From Actinomycetes bacterium (GTDB lineage Bacteria > Actinomycetota > Coriobacteriia > Coriobacteriales > Coriobacteriaceae): DNA of 6,339 nucleotides. Shown here one piece after another: positions 1 through 6,277 of this stretch. Below the pieces are notes generated by a model that was given only the letters and a program-made list of their open reading frames with translations, was not told where the DNA came from and did not search any database. Every line of letters starts with the position of its first letter. Within the stretch, counting starts at the first letter, position 1. The position numbers and the translations under genes were made by a program. The stretch covers positions 1 through 6,339 of the forward strand of contig JAEZNV010000041.1 in assembly GCA_023441725.1 (NCBI GenBank), written 5' to 3'.

Positions 1-2436
1 AACCTGTCGCGCGAGAAGATCCAGTTTGAGGACGGCACGCAGACCATCAACCTCGCTTTTGCCAACCGCGGAGATGGCAAGCTCTACAACGGCACCGGCG
101 CGGTGGCGAGCTTCAAGCTCAAGGCCAAGACCGCCGGCAAGGTCGAACTGCCTTCGACATCGTGGCTCATCGGCCCGGCATGCGACGCGCTCGAGTTTAC
201 GAGCGACGGCACGGTGAGGATTCCCGATGTCCCGCAGCCCACGGTCGCTGAGTACGGTCGCGACGCCTTTGAGATCACGATGACCAACGACGAGCTCACG
301 ACCGACGATGGCTCCAACGTCGAGAAACTCATCCAGCAGAAGAGCTATGACGGACTGTTCGACAACAATGAGGGCGGCAACGACTTCGAGTTCCTGTGGA
401 ACTATGGGCCCAACTGGATCGACGGCAAGATGCCGGCCTACGTCAAGCTGCCCGCCACGATGACGTTCGCCTTCAAGACGCCGTCGAAACTCGATAGCGT
501 CGAGGTCGTTAACCGCAACGGTGGCAACGGCACCGTGCAGAAGATTAAGTCCGTCGTGACGTTCGAGGACGGCTCGACCCAGGAGTTCTCGGGCGGAAGC
601 TTTGATTCCTATCAGGCTCGCTACGCCTTTGGCCTCTCTGCCGAGAACAAGGGCAAGAAGGCGACCAAGGTCGAGGTGACGCCGCTTGAGGCATCGGGTG
701 ACCAGATGCTCACGCTGCGCGAGATCAACTTCAACTACACACAGGGCGGCGAGGCTATCGAGGGTGTCGAGCTGGGCGAGAACCAGACTGCGCTCTTCGA
801 GGGCGACATGACGCTTGTCGACGCCAAGGCCACGCCCGAGAGCGCTGGCTATCCTTACGTGACGGTCGAGAGCTCCGACACCTCTGTGGTGAGCGTTTCC
901 GCCGTCCAGGCCGGCGGCAGCGTTAACTACTACCTGCGCGCCAACAAGGCCGGCAAGGCCGAGATCACCGTGGCCTCGGTGCTCGATCCCACCAAGACCG
1001 CGTCTTATGAGGTCGAGGTCAAGGCCGGTGTCGACACGTCCGCACTTATGGGCGCACTCACCAAGGCCGAAGGCTACAGCGAGTCCGTCTACACCAAGGA
1101 TTCCTATGCAGCGCTCGCGTCTGCGGTCGAGGCGGCGCAAAAGCTCCTCGACAGCGGCCAGGGCAGCTACAGCAAGAAAGACGTGGCGGACGCCACGGCT
1201 AAGATCGAGAAGGCGATCGACGGCCTCAAGATGCGCCCCGTGGATGAGAAGAACCTCATCAACACGCCCGAGAATCGCGAGAACGTCAAGGTCGCCCGCT
1301 TCTCGAGCGAGGCCGGCTACGAGGGCAGCAACGCCACCAACGCGCTCGACGGCGACGAGCAGACGATTTGGCACAGCGACTGGTACAACCCGACGGGCAT
1401 GCCCCAGCATCTGACTGTCGACCTGGGTCGCGATTACGACCTCACCGACGTAACGTTCCTGCCGCGTCAGGGCGTTGGTACCAACGGCGATATCTTCGAG
1501 GCTGAGGTGCTCGTGTCCGACACCGCCGACGGCTATGAGAACGGCTCCGCCACATCGATGGGTACGTTTACTTTCGACAACGACGGCCGCGTACTCACGG
1601 ACCGTGGCGACTGGAAGCAGATGAGCTTTGGCGCCGTGCGCGGCCGCTACGTAACCGTTAAGGTGCTCCATGCCGGCGGTGAGAGCGTCGATACGTATTG
1701 CAGCCTATCGGAGCTCAAGTTCTACGGCACGGCTGTTCCCGACCCGGTGGCGAAGGACGACCTCACCTCTGCGATTGAAAAGGTCGATGCCGAGATTGCC
1801 GCCGGCGACCTCAAGGCCGGTGACTACACCGAGGCCTCCTGGACGGCACTCGAGAACGCTCTTGCGAGTGCTCGTAACATCATGAATGACGCGAGTGCCA
1901 CGCAGGACGAGGTCAACCAGGCCCTCAAGGCGCTCGAGAATGCCCACGACGCGCTTGAGAAGACTCCGGTGACCCCGGTTGAGAACCCGACCAAGAAACA
2001 GCTCAAGGCCCTGGTCAAGCAGGCGAAGGAGACTGACACCAAGGGAAAGACGGCCGAGTCCGTCAAGGCCCTGACGGATGCCATTGCCTACGCCGAGGAC
2101 GTCTTGGGTGATGAGAGTGCTTCCGACACCCAGCTCCAGGCGGCCTATGACCAGCTCAAGCTGGCCATCGAGGGCCTCAAGGATGCCGACTCCGGCAACC
2201 AGGGCGGCTCGGGCAACACCGGAGGTTCGGGCAACCAGGGTTCCGGCAACGGCTCGAACGGTGGCGGCCAGACGAGCAAGCCCGCAGGCGACAAGGCCCA
2301 GGGCGGCAAGAAGAACGGTTCGGCGATCCCCAACACTGGCGACCAAACGGTGACGACTGTCGCGACCGTCGGTGGCCTTGGAGCCATCATCGCCGCGATC
2401 GGTGCCTTCTTCCACCGTCGCAATAAGGCTGAGTAG
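1..2436 (+). CDS. C-terminal part of a large sortase-anchored modular surface protein (discoidin/CBM32-like, Big-like and FIVAR domains), 5'-truncated by the window edge
   Basis: The frame is open from base 1, so the true start lies upstream; the GTG at 103 is internal. It codes for 811 residues here. In window codons: the end of a cohesin-like beta domain (1-75); a discoidin/galactose-binding-like domain (about 81-247); a Big-like domain with the SSDTSVVSVS pattern (about 251-342); a FIVAR helical repeat (343-412); a clear F5/8 type C (CBM32-like) domain with ALDGDEQTIWHSDW, HLTVDLG and RGRYVTVKV (about 415-576); two more FIVAR repeats (583-653 and 663-727); a Gly/Ser/Asn linker (731-774); the sorting signal IPNTGD (776-781); a hydrophobic helix (about 784-804) and the basic tail HRRNKAE. 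The protein is therefore exported and probably bound to peptidoglycan. CBM32 and FIVAR modules are usual appendages of secreted glycoside hydrolases and adhesins of gut bacteria. The catalytic or adhesive part is off the window, so the substrate cannot be named. An intrinsic terminator follows 23 nt after the stop. Confidence 0.9.
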   Translation, partial: NLSREKIQFEDGTQTINLAFANRGDGKLYNGTGAVASFKLKAKTAGKVELPSTSWLIGPACDALEFTSDGTVRIPDVPQPTVAEYGRDAFEITMTNDELTTDDGSNVEKLIQQKSYDGLFDNNEGGNDFEFLWNYGPNWIDGKMPAYVKLPATMTFAFKTPSKLDSVEVVNRNGGNGTVQKIKSVVTFEDGSTQEFSGGSFDSYQARYAFGLSAENKGKKATKVEVTPLEASGDQMLTLREINFNYTQGGEAIEGVELGENQTALFEGDMTLVDAKATPESAGYPYVTVESSDTSVVSVSAVQAGGSVNYYLRANKAGKAEITVASVLDPTKTASYEVEVKAGVDTSALMGALTKAEGYSESVYTKDSYAALASAVEAAQKLLDSGQGSYSKKDVADATAKIEKAIDGLKMRPVDEKNLINTPENRENVKVARFSSEAGYEGSNATNALDGDEQTIWHSDWYNPTGMPQHLTVDLGRDYDLTDVTFLPRQGVGTNGDIFEAEVLVSDTADGYENGSATSMGTFTFDNDGRVLTDRGDWKQMSFGAVRGRYVTVKVLHAGGESVDTYCSLSELKFYGTAVPDPVAKDDLTSAIEKVDAEIAAGDLKAGDYTEASWTALENALASARNIMNDASATQDEVNQALKALENAHDALEKTPVTPVENPTKKQLKALVKQAKETDTKGKTAESVKALTDAIAYAEDVLGDESASDTQLQAAYDQLKLAIEGLKDADSGNQGGSGNTGGSGNQGSGNGSNGGGQTSKPAGDKAQGGKKNGSAIPNTGDQTVTTVATVGGLGAIIAAIGAFFHRRNKAE

Positions 2437-2459
2437 TCCCAGCGATAACTAAGCAAACG

Positions 2460-2499
2460 TGCCCGCCGCTCCACCAAGGACGGCGGGCATTGCTTTTTT
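2460..2499 (+). terminator. Intrinsic terminator of the surface-protein gene
   Basis: A 9-bp perfect stem (TGCCCGCCG at 2460-2468 pairs with CGGCGGGCA at 2481-2489) with a 12-nt loop is followed by six T residues at 2494-2499. It lies 23 nt after the TAG stop, as expected for a Rho-independent terminator. Confidence 0.9.
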
Positions 2500-2541
2500 A
2501 TTTCAGCCAACGTACGTCATAGCAATCCCCGGTAGGTCGAA

Positions 2542-2631
2542 GGTGCTCTGCGGCGGCCCGGTGTTTTCATCTGAACGACTTTGCGCAGCAACCGGAGTGA
2601 AGATGAAAACACCGGGCCGCCGCAGAGCACC
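2542..2631. repeat. Perfect 31-bp inverted repeat with 28-nt centre (long hairpin element)
   Basis: The left arm 2542-2572 and right arm 2601-2631 are exact reverse complements over 31 bp, about two-thirds GC. The arm begins GGTGCTCTGCGG and ends GTTTTCATCT. The 28-nt centre (2573-2600) contains a small TTGC-GCA-GCAA stem-loop at 2581-2591. Pairing stops sharply at both ends. No T-tract follows either outer end; the TTTT lies on the loop side of the left arm, so this is not a standard terminator. No target-site duplication is visible in the flanks (TCGAA left, CACAG right). It lies between the terminator of the surface-protein gene and the candidate purE promoter. It could be a REP/MITE-like dispersed repeat, a transcription barrier or a protein-binding cruciform; which one is not decidable from one copy. 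Confidence 0.85.
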
Positions 2632-2677
2632 CACAGACCGCAGGGACGGGAGCAGCTATACTACTCTCAGTAGTTAA
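2603..2677 (+). CDS. Possible 24-residue basic small ORF starting in the right arm of the inverted repeat
   Basis: The ATG at 2603 is preceded by GGAG at 2594-2597 with a 5-nt spacer, a good ribosome-binding arrangement. The frame reads MKTPGRRRAPTDRRDG and ends at TAA 2675-2677. The first ten codons are formed by the right arm, and the last codons run over the candidate purE -10 box. There is no signal peptide or recognisable domain. The Shine-Dalgarno match may be chance and no promoter is seen just upstream, so it is listed as a possibility only. If translated it could be a leader peptide upstream of purE, but that is inference. Confidence 0.15.
   Translation: MKTPGRRRAPTDRRDGSSYTTLSS
2657..2662 (+). 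promoter_or_regulatory. Candidate -10 box of the purE promoter
   Basis: TATACT at 2657-2662 is a good sigma-70-type -10 box in a GC-rich stretch, about 64 nt before the purE start. The -35 region 17 nt upstream (CAGACC, 2634-2639) is a poor match, so an activator or a degenerate -35 would be needed. This places the start of transcription near 2669, just downstream of the long inverted repeat. A short hairpin (CGCGG 2682-2686 with CCGCG 2692-2696, loop ATTCG) would lie in the leader. No riboswitch fold was recognised. Confidence 0.4.
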
Positions 2678-2725
2678 GGGTCGCGGATTCGCCGCGTCAC
2701 CGCTCTCAACAGGAGGTCTTTGTTT

Positions 2726-3190
2726 ATGGCAGATCAGAAGCCGGTTGTCGGGATCATCATGGGCTCCAAGTCCGATCTGGGCGTTATGGAAGGTTGCACC
2801 GCCGAGCTCGAGGCGCTGGGTGTGCCCTATGAGCTCGTGATTGCAAGCGCGCACCGCACGCCGGCGAAGGTCCATGAGTGGGCCTCGACCGCTGCCGACC
2901 GCGGCATCAAGGTGATTATCGCTGCCGCCGGCAAGGCTGCTCACCTGGGCGGTGTCGTGGCTGCGTTTACGCCGCTGCCGGTTATCGGCGTGCCTATGAA
3001 GACGAGCGATCTGGGTGGTATGGACTCGCTGCTGTCGATGGTGCAGATGCCTTCGGGCGTGCCCGTTGCCTGTGTGGCCATCAACGGTGCCAAGAACGCT
3101 GCCATTTACGCCACGCAGATTCTGGGCGCATGCGACCCCGAGTACCGCAAGGTTATCGAGAAGATGAAGCAGGAGATGGCTGACGCCTAA
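2726..3190 (+). CDS. purE: N5-carboxyaminoimidazole ribonucleotide mutase (PurE)
   Basis: This cytoplasmic enzyme converts N5-CAIR to 4-carboxy-5-aminoimidazole ribonucleotide (CAIR) in de novo purine synthesis; class I enzymes work with the PurK synthetase. It is 154 residues, near the compact end of the family. Visible motifs are the phosphate-binding MGSKSD (12-17), SAHRTP (41-46) with the catalytic-type His43, AGKAAHLGG (68-76) with conserved His73, and GGMDSLLSMVQMPSGVPVA (about 96-114). ATG 2726 is chosen because AGGAGG at 2711-2716 sits 9 nt upstream; the in-frame TTG at 2720 is too close to it. In E. coli and B. subtilis the glycine-rich segment is AGAGGAAHLPG; here it is AAAGKAAHLGG, which looks like a lineage variant, since the other signatures are intact. 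No other pur gene is in the window. The sortase gene begins 36 nt downstream and is probably cotranscribed. Confidence 0.97.
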   Translation: MADQKPVVGIIMGSKSDLGVMEGCTAELEALGVPYELVIASAHRTPAKVHEWASTAADRGIKVIIAAAGKAAHLGGVVAAFTPLPVIGVPMKTSDLGGMDSLLSMVQMPSGVPVACVAINGAKNAAIYATQILGACDPEYRKVIEKMKQEMADA

Positions 3191-3226
3191 GCGCTCTGCC
3201 AGTCCATTTGCAGCACAAGGAGAGCC

Positions 3227-4225
3227 ATGTCCGACTATCAGGGAAAGCGTTTTTCGGCTTCTCGGATTCCCGATCCAGCCAAGTCGGGAGCAGCCCACGC
3301 GCCGCAGCAGGGTCGGACATCCTCTCCTCAGCAGCCGCGTGCGCCGCGCCCCGTGACGCCGGCGAAGCATCGCCGTCAGGATACGCCGGCTGCATATCGT
3401 CCTTCGTCATACAGTACGGCCAAGAAGTCACCTCGCTCTTCGGCGCATGCCGCGCCATCAAGCTATACCGAGCCGCCGCGCAAAAAGCGCCGCTCCGTCA
3501 TTCCCATTCTGCTCATCATCATCGGCATTGGCCTGATCGTTGCTGCGGCCGCTATCTTTATCAACGCGCAGATTGGCTACAAGCAGGCGAGCGAGTCGTA
3601 TCAAAAAATCGAAAAGCAATATGTGAGCGACAAGGACGCCAGCGGCGTGCCGACTATCGATTTCAATGCGCTTGCCCAGACAAATCCCGAGGTTGTGGGT
3701 TGGATTTACGCGCCCGGCACCAACATCAACTACCCCGTGGTGCAGACCAACAACAACTCCAAGTACCTCAACACGCTATTCGACGGCACCGCTAATGCCT
3801 CGGGAGCCATCTTCTTGGATAGCGACGACACCGCGCCCGGCATGGTTGATCAGCAGACCACGATCTACGGCCACCACATGAACGACGGTTCGATGTTCAA
3901 CGTGATTTCGGATACGACCGATCAGGCGACGTTCGACAGCATGGAATACGTGTACTACATCACGCGCGATGCGACGTATAAGTTGCGCCCGCTGGCGACC
4001 AAGGTGGTCGAGGACACATATGCCAAGGCGCGCACGCCCAACTTTGAGGGTGACGACGGGCTCAAGAACTACCTGTCCGAGATGCTCGACGGCGCCTCGG
4101 CCGTGGCGAGCGATGCCACCGATCGTGCCGCTTCGGCAACCAAGGTCGTAACGCTTGTGACTTGCCGTTCGCTGTCATTTAGCAATACGCGCGCAGTCAT
4201 GGTGCTCACGCCGGTCGAGGAATAA
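3227..4225 (+). CDS. srtB: Class B sortase with a long Pro/Ser/Arg-rich cytoplasmic N-tail
   Basis: This membrane-bound cysteine transpeptidase cleaves surface proteins at a C-terminal sorting motif and joins them to peptidoglycan. It has 332 residues. Residues 1-89 are a polar, low-complexity tail rich in Pro, Ser, Ala, Arg, Lys and Gln, ending in the basic stop-transfer RKKRR (85-89). Residues about 91-113 form one transmembrane helix (N-terminus inside). The extracellular domain holds NPEVVGWIYAPGTNINYPVVQ (153-173), the class B pattern, then YGHHMNDGSMF with catalytic His216, TLVTC with nucleophile Cys313, and the conserved Arg322 in NTRAVMVLTP. The catalytic triad is complete, so it should be active. 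AAGGAG at 3217-3222 lies 4 nt before the ATG, which supports this start. It is downstream of purE and upstream of the MoaE-like gene on the same strand. The IPNTG protein encoded upstream is a plausible substrate, but other sortases elsewhere in the genome cannot be excluded. Confidence 0.95.
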   Translation: MSDYQGKRFSASRIPDPAKSGAAHAPQQGRTSSPQQPRAPRPVTPAKHRRQDTPAAYRPSSYSTAKKSPRSSAHAAPSSYTEPPRKKRRSVIPILLIIIGIGLIVAAAAIFINAQIGYKQASESYQKIEKQYVSDKDASGVPTIDFNALAQTNPEVVGWIYAPGTNINYPVVQTNNNSKYLNTLFDGTANASGAIFLDSDDTAPGMVDQQTTIYGHHMNDGSMFNVISDTTDQATFDSMEYVYYITRDATYKLRPLATKVVEDTYAKARTPNFEGDDGLKNYLSEMLDGASAVASDATDRAASATKVVTLVTCRSLSFSNTRAVMVLTPVEE

Positions 4226-4268
4226 AGTGTCCGGGAGCCCCGTCCCAAAAGATTACCCTGGAAATCAA

Positions 4269-4274
4269 AAGGAG
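4269..4274 (+). promoter_or_regulatory. Ribosome-binding site that decides the MoaE-like start
   Basis: AAGGAG at 4269-4274 precedes two adjacent in-frame ATG codons. Spacing to ATG 4277 is only 2 nt, while ATG 4280 has 5 nt, so the second ATG is the likelier start. The difference is one methionine. Confidence 0.6.
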
Positions 4275-4279
4275 AAATG

Positions 4280-4696
4280 ATGCTTGAGAACGGCAAATCG
4301 ATGCCTTCGGTTGATGCTTGGCTGCGCGAAGCCAAGGCCGATGCTTCGGCGGCTGATTGTGGGATGTACCTGACACACAACGGCGTGGTGCGTGCGACGC
4401 CTAAGTCCGAGGTGCGTGGGATCGAGACAAATGGTGTGGCGCCTGGACATAAGGTGGGCGGCATGGTGTTCGGCTTCGATGCCGAAAAGGTGCAGGCCGC
4501 CATCGAGGCAACGCGCACGATGCCGGGTATCGGCTATGTGCGCGTGTGGCTGGCGAGCGGCGAGCTTGCCGTGGGCGACGACATCATGCTCGTACTCATC
4601 GGCGGAGACATTCGCCCACATGTGGTCGACGCACTGCAGGCGCTCGTCGGTACCATCAAAAATGAGTGTGTGAGCGAGGTCGAGCGCGAGGCGTAA
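4280..4696 (+). CDS. MoaE-like protein (molybdopterin synthase catalytic-subunit family), altered active site
   Basis: It has 138 residues with no signal peptide or membrane segment. The order of elements fits the MoaE fold: a short N-terminal helix, CGMYLTHNGVVRAT (27-40) matching the family's A-G-A-x3-F-x-G-x-V-R strand, and VRVWLASGELAVGDDIMLVL (87-106) matching the H-R-x-G-x-L-x-V-G-E region. Then comes an alpha helix ending in TIKNE (125-129), matching the L-K helix end. MoaE is the large subunit of molybdopterin synthase, which with MoaD inserts sulfur into precursor Z. Here the HR pair is replaced by Leu-Ala, and the family's terminal W-K-K-E segment becomes SEVE. Lys127 seems to be the counterpart of the first catalytic lysine, whereas the second is not evident. 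The usual middle region is also shortened. It may be a diverged enzyme or a MoaE-fold protein with another role. No moaD, moaA or moeA is nearby. It follows the sortase by 54 nt and is probably in the same transcript; a strong terminator follows. Confidence 0.7.
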   Translation: MLENGKSMPSVDAWLREAKADASAADCGMYLTHNGVVRATPKSEVRGIETNGVAPGHKVGGMVFGFDAEKVQAAIEATRTMPGIGYVRVWLASGELAVGDDIMLVLIGGDIRPHVVDALQALVGTIKNECVSEVEREA

Positions 4697-4719
4697 GGCC
4701 GGCAGCAGCACTCGCCAAC

Positions 4720-4761
4720 AAAAAGCCCACTGGCAGTTCATCAGTCTACCAGTGGGCTTTT
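4720..4761. terminator. Bidirectional intrinsic terminator between convergent genes
   Basis: A perfect 13-bp stem (AAAAGCCCACTGG at 4721-4733 with CCAGTGGGCTTTT at 4749-4761) encloses a 15-nt loop. The A-tract on the left and T-tract on the right give a U-tract on either strand, so it can end the plus-strand purE/sortase/MoaE-like unit (stop 4696) and the minus-strand membrane-protein gene (stop 4795). Confidence 0.93.
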
Positions 4762-4794
4762 CGGTGTGTTGGAAAATCTCGGCATTGCATGGCG

Positions 4795-6024
4795 CTACAC
4801 GCGCGTCGTATCCTTGGGGCTCATGGTCATGCTCTGGAAGCGATTCTCCATAAAGTCATTATCGAAGTACTTGCCGTAGAACTGCGCGACGGGAATATCC
4901 GGCTCCGTGCCGTTGACGCGCTGGTACCAGTAGTCGAGCGACTGCAGTGTCATAACGCCATCGACCAGCATAATGATGGTGAAGATGACGGTAGCCGAGT
5001 AGCGGCTCTTCCACGGAATCATGTTGATGAGCTTGAGCAGCCTCGGCAGCAGCAGCTTGATCCAGATGAGGCCACCCAGGCCCCACAGACAGGCGAAGCC
5101 CGTGCAGGTGCGTCCGCCCGTGAGGACCACGAGCGGGTCGGGCATACCGAACAGCGTTATGTGCGAGTAGCTCCACGAGACCACGCCAAACGCGGTCTGC
5201 ATAAACCAGCCCACGAACACCTCAAAGCTGGCGCCGAGCAGGGCGCTCACCAGGAAAATGATGATGGGGTTCTTTTTATAGAAGCGGTTGAGCACCATGG
5301 TCATGAGCACGGCACCAAAGCCGTAGATGGGGCTGAAGGGGCCAAACAGCATACCGGCGCGGTCCTGGTAGACACCCGGATCGTTGACGGTCATATGCCA
5401 GATATCCTCCAGGACCAGGCCGAGCACGCAGCAGACAAAGAATACCCAGAACAGGTTGAAGTAGTTGAGCTTGATGTAGCCCTCGCCGGTTTCATCGCGC
5501 CCGAGCATGCCCTCGGCGGCGGCGTCGCGGTCGAGCATCTCCTGCAGGCGGCGCTGCAGCTCGCGCTCCTGGCGCAGTGTGGGGTCGACGGTGGCCGAAA
5601 GCGCGACGAGGATGCCGAGCTGGATGGCAGGGCGCAGCAAGAAGGGCCCGATGCCCTGGAGCATCACGTCAACCAAAAGCTCGACGACGGTAAACGCGAT
5701 AAGGATATAGGACAGACGGGCGGCATTGCGGCGCTGGTTCTTGATGAGGTCCAGGCCAAAGATGATCAAGATGACGGCACTGGCAGCCGAGAGCATGATG
5801 CCGGCGACAATCAGTCCGACCGCGACGAGCGTGTTGTCGCCGAGCTTGGCGGCGGCGTTGCCGTTGATGAGTGCGGTGATGACCTGCCACATAAAGGCGC
5901 CGACCGACGGGAGCGTGCCCACGCCGGACAGGATGCACAGGACGGCGTATACCTTAATGATGAGGGGGATCTTCTTGACCTCCGTGGCGCTGGGGACGCT
6001 GGGGTCGAGTTCGTTTCGATCCAT
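4795..6024 (-). CDS. Multi-pass membrane protein, putative type IV ABC-transporter permease family (PF06541, CmpB-like)
   Basis: The protein has 409 residues. ATG 6024 is chosen because AGAAAGG (plus-strand 6031-6037) lies 6 nt upstream; an in-frame extension to 6201 has no support. Residues about 21-50, 66-92, 103-122 and 125-145 look like four N-terminal membrane helices, followed by a charged linker (147-182, RQERELQRRLQEMLDRD, probably coiled coil). The C-terminal half carries the family signature: a helix at 188-207 ending in EDIWH, LFGPFSPIYGFGAVL (226-240), ALLGASFEVFVGWFMQ (261-276), VSWSYS (282-287) and GRTCTGFACLWG (304-315). One more helix lies near 343-361, and the polar C-tail is probably extramembrane. 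The family is called a permease by name only; no ATP-binding protein gene is adjacent and the transported substrate is unknown. It is transcribed alone, convergent with the MoaE-like gene and divergent from the gene at the right edge. Confidence 0.88.
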   Translation of the reverse strand: MDRNELDPSVPSATEVKKIPLIIKVYAVLCILSGVGTLPSVGAFMWQVITALINGNAAAKLGDNTLVAVGLIVAGIMLSAASAVILIIFGLDLIKNQRRNAARLSYILIAFTVVELLVDVMLQGIGPFLLRPAIQLGILVALSATVDPTLRQERELQRRLQEMLDRDAAAEGMLGRDETGEGYIKLNYFNLFWVFFVCCVLGLVLEDIWHMTVNDPGVYQDRAGMLFGPFSPIYGFGAVLMTMVLNRFYKKNPIIIFLVSALLGASFEVFVGWFMQTAFGVVSWSYSHITLFGMPDPLVVLTGGRTCTGFACLWGLGGLIWIKLLLPRLLKLINMIPWKSRYSATVIFTIIMLVDGVMTLQSLDYWYQRVNGTEPDIPVAQFYGKYFDNDFMENRFQSMTMSPKDTTRV

Positions 6025-6153
6025 ACATAACCTTTCTCGTTTTGCTGTAGGTACAAGGATACGCCGCCGACCTGCCAAAAGACAGGACGAACGTCCCAAT
6101 TGCAACAATGTAAGTCCTAACGGCGGGCGAAGCGTGGCGTAGTGAAGGTCGGC

Positions 6154-6166
6154 GTGGCACTGCCAC
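6154..6166. promoter_or_regulatory. Candidate operator: 13-nt perfect palindrome
   Basis: GTGGCACTGCCAC is a perfect 6-1-6 palindrome about 105 nt upstream of the plus-strand TATAAT box and about 130 nt upstream of the minus-strand ATG. No T-tract follows on either strand, which fits a protein-binding site better than a terminator. The regulator is unknown. Confidence 0.3.
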
Positions 6167-6178
6167 CCACGTCGTGAA

Positions 6179-6196
6179 GCCAAATAAATGTTTGGC
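6179..6196. promoter_or_regulatory. Candidate operator: GCCAAA-N6-TTTGGC dyad
   Basis: Two perfect 6-bp half-sites are separated by an AT-rich 6-nt spacer. The dyad lies about 75 nt upstream of the plus-strand TATAAT box, with no T-tract beside it. The form suits a dimeric repressor or activator, but I do not recognise the regulator. Confidence 0.3.
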
Positions 6197-6248
6197 AACA
6201 AAACTGATTATTAGCTCGGTGGGCTTTTAAAAAGCGCTGCTCATGCGC

Positions 6249-6277
6249 TGGGGAGCGCGTCGCGCCGTGCGTATAAT
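6249..6277 (+). promoter_or_regulatory. Promoter of the gene at the right edge
   Basis: A perfect TATAAT at 6272-6277 lies 41 nt before the ATG at 6319. The -35 position at 17-nt spacing is TGGGAG (6249-6254), a weak match. The leader would be only about 35 nt long, too short for a T-box or other large leader element. Confidence 0.6.

Noticed and set aside
1705..2415. A 236-codon minus-strand frame opposite the FIVAR and anchor region
   Set aside because: It is an antisense shadow. The plus-strand frame has full domain structure and a sorting signal.
2542..2631. The long inverted repeat read as a terminator, an integron attC site or an invertible promoter switch
   Set aside because: The outer ends lack T-tracts, no attC core sites or integrase are seen, and the 28-nt centre is very short for a DNA-inversion switch and holds no clear promoter.
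2567..3370. A 267-codon minus-strand frame covering purE and half of the inverted repeat
   Set aside because: It is an antisense shadow of purE and the sortase start, with an Arg/His-rich product without motifs.
4666..6030. A 454-codon plus-strand open frame opposite the membrane-protein gene
   Set aside because: It is the antisense shadow of a GC-rich coding sequence, runs through the strong terminator, overlaps the MoaE-like gene out of frame, and gives a His/Asp/Gln-rich product with no recognisable domain. The minus-strand product has clear membrane helices and family motifs.
6025..6201. A 59-residue N-terminal extension of the membrane protein
   Set aside because: There is no ribosome-binding site at the upstream start, and the extension is Arg-rich and lacks membrane character. 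ATG 6024 has a well-spaced AGAAAGG.
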